Made by a program: the position numbers and the translations under genes. The notes below the pieces were generated by a model. The model ran no database searches and was not told the DNA's origin. It saw only the letters and a list, made by a program, of their open reading frames with translations. 64,000 nucleotides of DNA from Sycon ciliatum (lineage: Eukaryota; Porifera; Calcarea; Leucosolenida; Sycettidae): NCBI RefSeq assembly GCF_964019385.1, contig NC_088654.1:17568873-17632872 (forward strand), written 5' to 3'. Below are positions 62,660-64,000 of the stretch, piece by piece (the stretch's first letter is position 1; each line of letters starts with the position of its first letter).

Positions 62660-64000
62660 ACATGAATTTACAAATTCTATTTTCAGGGATTTTACGACCA
62701 GGCTGCCCCCTTAACACCTTCACTACCTATGATATTGACGCGATGGTTGCTGAGTGGACGGGGAAGGTCAACGCAGCCCTAGATACCGTGAGTAGCCGCA
62801 GTGGTAAATACGACCCGAAGAACGCCTAAAGGAAGCCTAACTACCCATTTAACGCCCGAGTTTCGGACAGCAGCTCGGGAACGCAAGGCAGTCTACAAAC
62901 AGAGGAAGGCTGGTGGTTTTCAGAACATTTCCCTTGGAACGAAAATTAAAAAAACTACGCACGCAATGCAACAATCTATTCCGACGCCTTAAGAATGTAT
63001 ACTTCACGTCCAAATGCTACACATATGAACGAGAATTGCGGAAGTTCTGGAAGTCTCTGAACATACTTACCTAGCGTTCCGCTCCGGTCCAACGTGTCAA
63101 CCTTGATCCCGACAAACTCAATGCATACTTCCATAGTATCGTGACAGACCCTGATGTGTCCTATGACGTGCCACTTGGTCCACGGGCGAGCAATGATATG
63201 ATTGCTTTCAACCCAACGACCATCGTAGAAGTCAAGGCCCTAAAATAGACACACTCAACATCCACAAGTCCCCGGGTCCTGATAGCATTTTTCTGTTCAT
63301 TCTCAAAGTATCGAAAGAAGTCATCGCCCCCTCGCTGACTGAAATATGTAATGCCTCCCTGTCATCCAGAATAGTTCCGAACCACTTCAAAACTGCAAAT
63401 ATAACCTCGATTCTGAAATCTACCTCTGCTCCCCGGGATAGCCCTGCCAACCATCGGCCCATATCGCTCACTTCTATCCCAGCGAAACTGCTTGAGCAGA
63501 TTGTGGCTTCCCGTCTTGGTGATTTTTACGATGGTGAATGCCCATTTGATGAAGACCAGTTTGGCTCCAGGAAACATCGTTCCACCGTGCAGCTGCTAAC
63601 GAATGACTGGCTCCATGCCCGTGATGGAGGCCTTTCCACAGTTCTAGCCTGCATAGATCTACGGAAAGCGTTTGACACAGTCCGCCACCAAATACTCCTC
63701 GAGTCCCTCTCCAGCGCAGGAATTGGTGGAAAACCGCTGCACTGGTTTGCGTCGTATCTGTCGGAAAGGACACAGCGGGTTGTAACCCAGCGTGGATGCT
63801 CCAGTACCTTGGTCGTCTCAAGTGGAGTTCCTCAGGGCACTGTCCTGGGGTCTGTGCTGTTCAATTTGTATGTCCGTGAGCTCCCCAAGACTGCAGAAGC
63901 GCATGGTTGTCATCTCCCCATGTTCGCCGATGACACGACTCTGTACACATGCCACAAATCCCTTCACCTTGCTGCACAAACACTTAACTTGGCGCTCTCG
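62660..64000 (+). pseudogene. LINE reverse transcriptase, partial at window end
   Basis: The linker (TTYDIDAMVAEWTGKVNAAL, RERKAVYKQRK) has frameshifts; one stop near 63072; one frameshift near 63240 at NPTTIVEVKAL / IDTLNIHKSPGPD. The reverse transcriptase is then open to the window edge: ANHRPISLTSIPAKLLEQI, LACIDLRKAFDTV (catalytic Asp), VSSGVPQGTVLGSVLFNLY, PMFADDTTLY. A separate, diverged lineage from the 55.6-57.0-kb CR1-like copy. Confidence 0.9.

Larger units (their letters stand above)
58005..64000 (+). mobile_element. CR1-like LINE, about 6 kb, multiply interrupted
   Basis: ORF1-like (58005-58459), endonuclease pieces (58750-59010, 59163-59720) and reverse transcriptase (62660-64000, running off the window) occur in order on one strand. 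They are separated by a Tigger-like MITE, the 142-bp MITE, a CTAGCCCTTTCCCAAA element, about 1 kb of unidentified sequence, and a Tc1/mariner element. The element is dead: internal stops and frameshifts in addition to the insertions. Confidence 0.85.

Overview
The window is animal nuclear DNA. Coding sequence is split by GT-AG introns, microsatellites are dense, and several lineages of non-LTR retrotransposon and DNA transposon are nested in one another. It contains no operons and no bacterial-type gene packing. A Sema-domain receptor gene plus CR1-like, RTE-like and restriction-endonuclease-type LINEs fit an invertebrate, possibly an early-branching marine one such as a sponge. The species cannot be fixed from the sequence.

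Left part (1-25.1 kb, minus strand): one host gene, reconstructed here from five exons whose splice phases all agree (453 codons). It encodes a signal peptide followed by most of a plexin-like Sema domain. Transcription runs from about 24.8 kb leftwards and the 3' part lies beyond position 1. Its roughly 20 kb of introns hold (CA)n tracts, a tRNA-derived SINE, TIR elements, two hAT elements with 5-bp target duplications, one hAT element with an 8-bp duplication that carries three identical 227-bp tandem units, and an assembly gap.

Middle (25-46 kb): no confident host exon. It holds a 7-kb TTAA-flanked (piggyBac-like) composite with long inverted arms, four Harbinger-like elements, and a 4-kb LINE with an intact reading frame inserted into the third of them with a 12-bp target duplication. 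A 4.5-kb TTA-flanked element encloses a second large foldback.

Right part (46-64 kb): RTE-like and CR1-like LINE fragments, a SINE bracketed by (TG)n, many TA-flanked small elements, and from 58.0 kb to the end one long CR1-like LINE (ORF1, AP-endonuclease, reverse transcriptase) broken by at least four later insertions.

Most of the sequence is transposon on transposon. Target-site duplications, resumed LINE reading frames and one paralogous empty site make the insertion order readable. The least explained structures are very short (34-36 bp) palindromes flanked by perfect 7-bp direct repeats, and the repeated placement of (TG)n tracts next to Sema-gene 3' splice sites and LINE/SINE ends.
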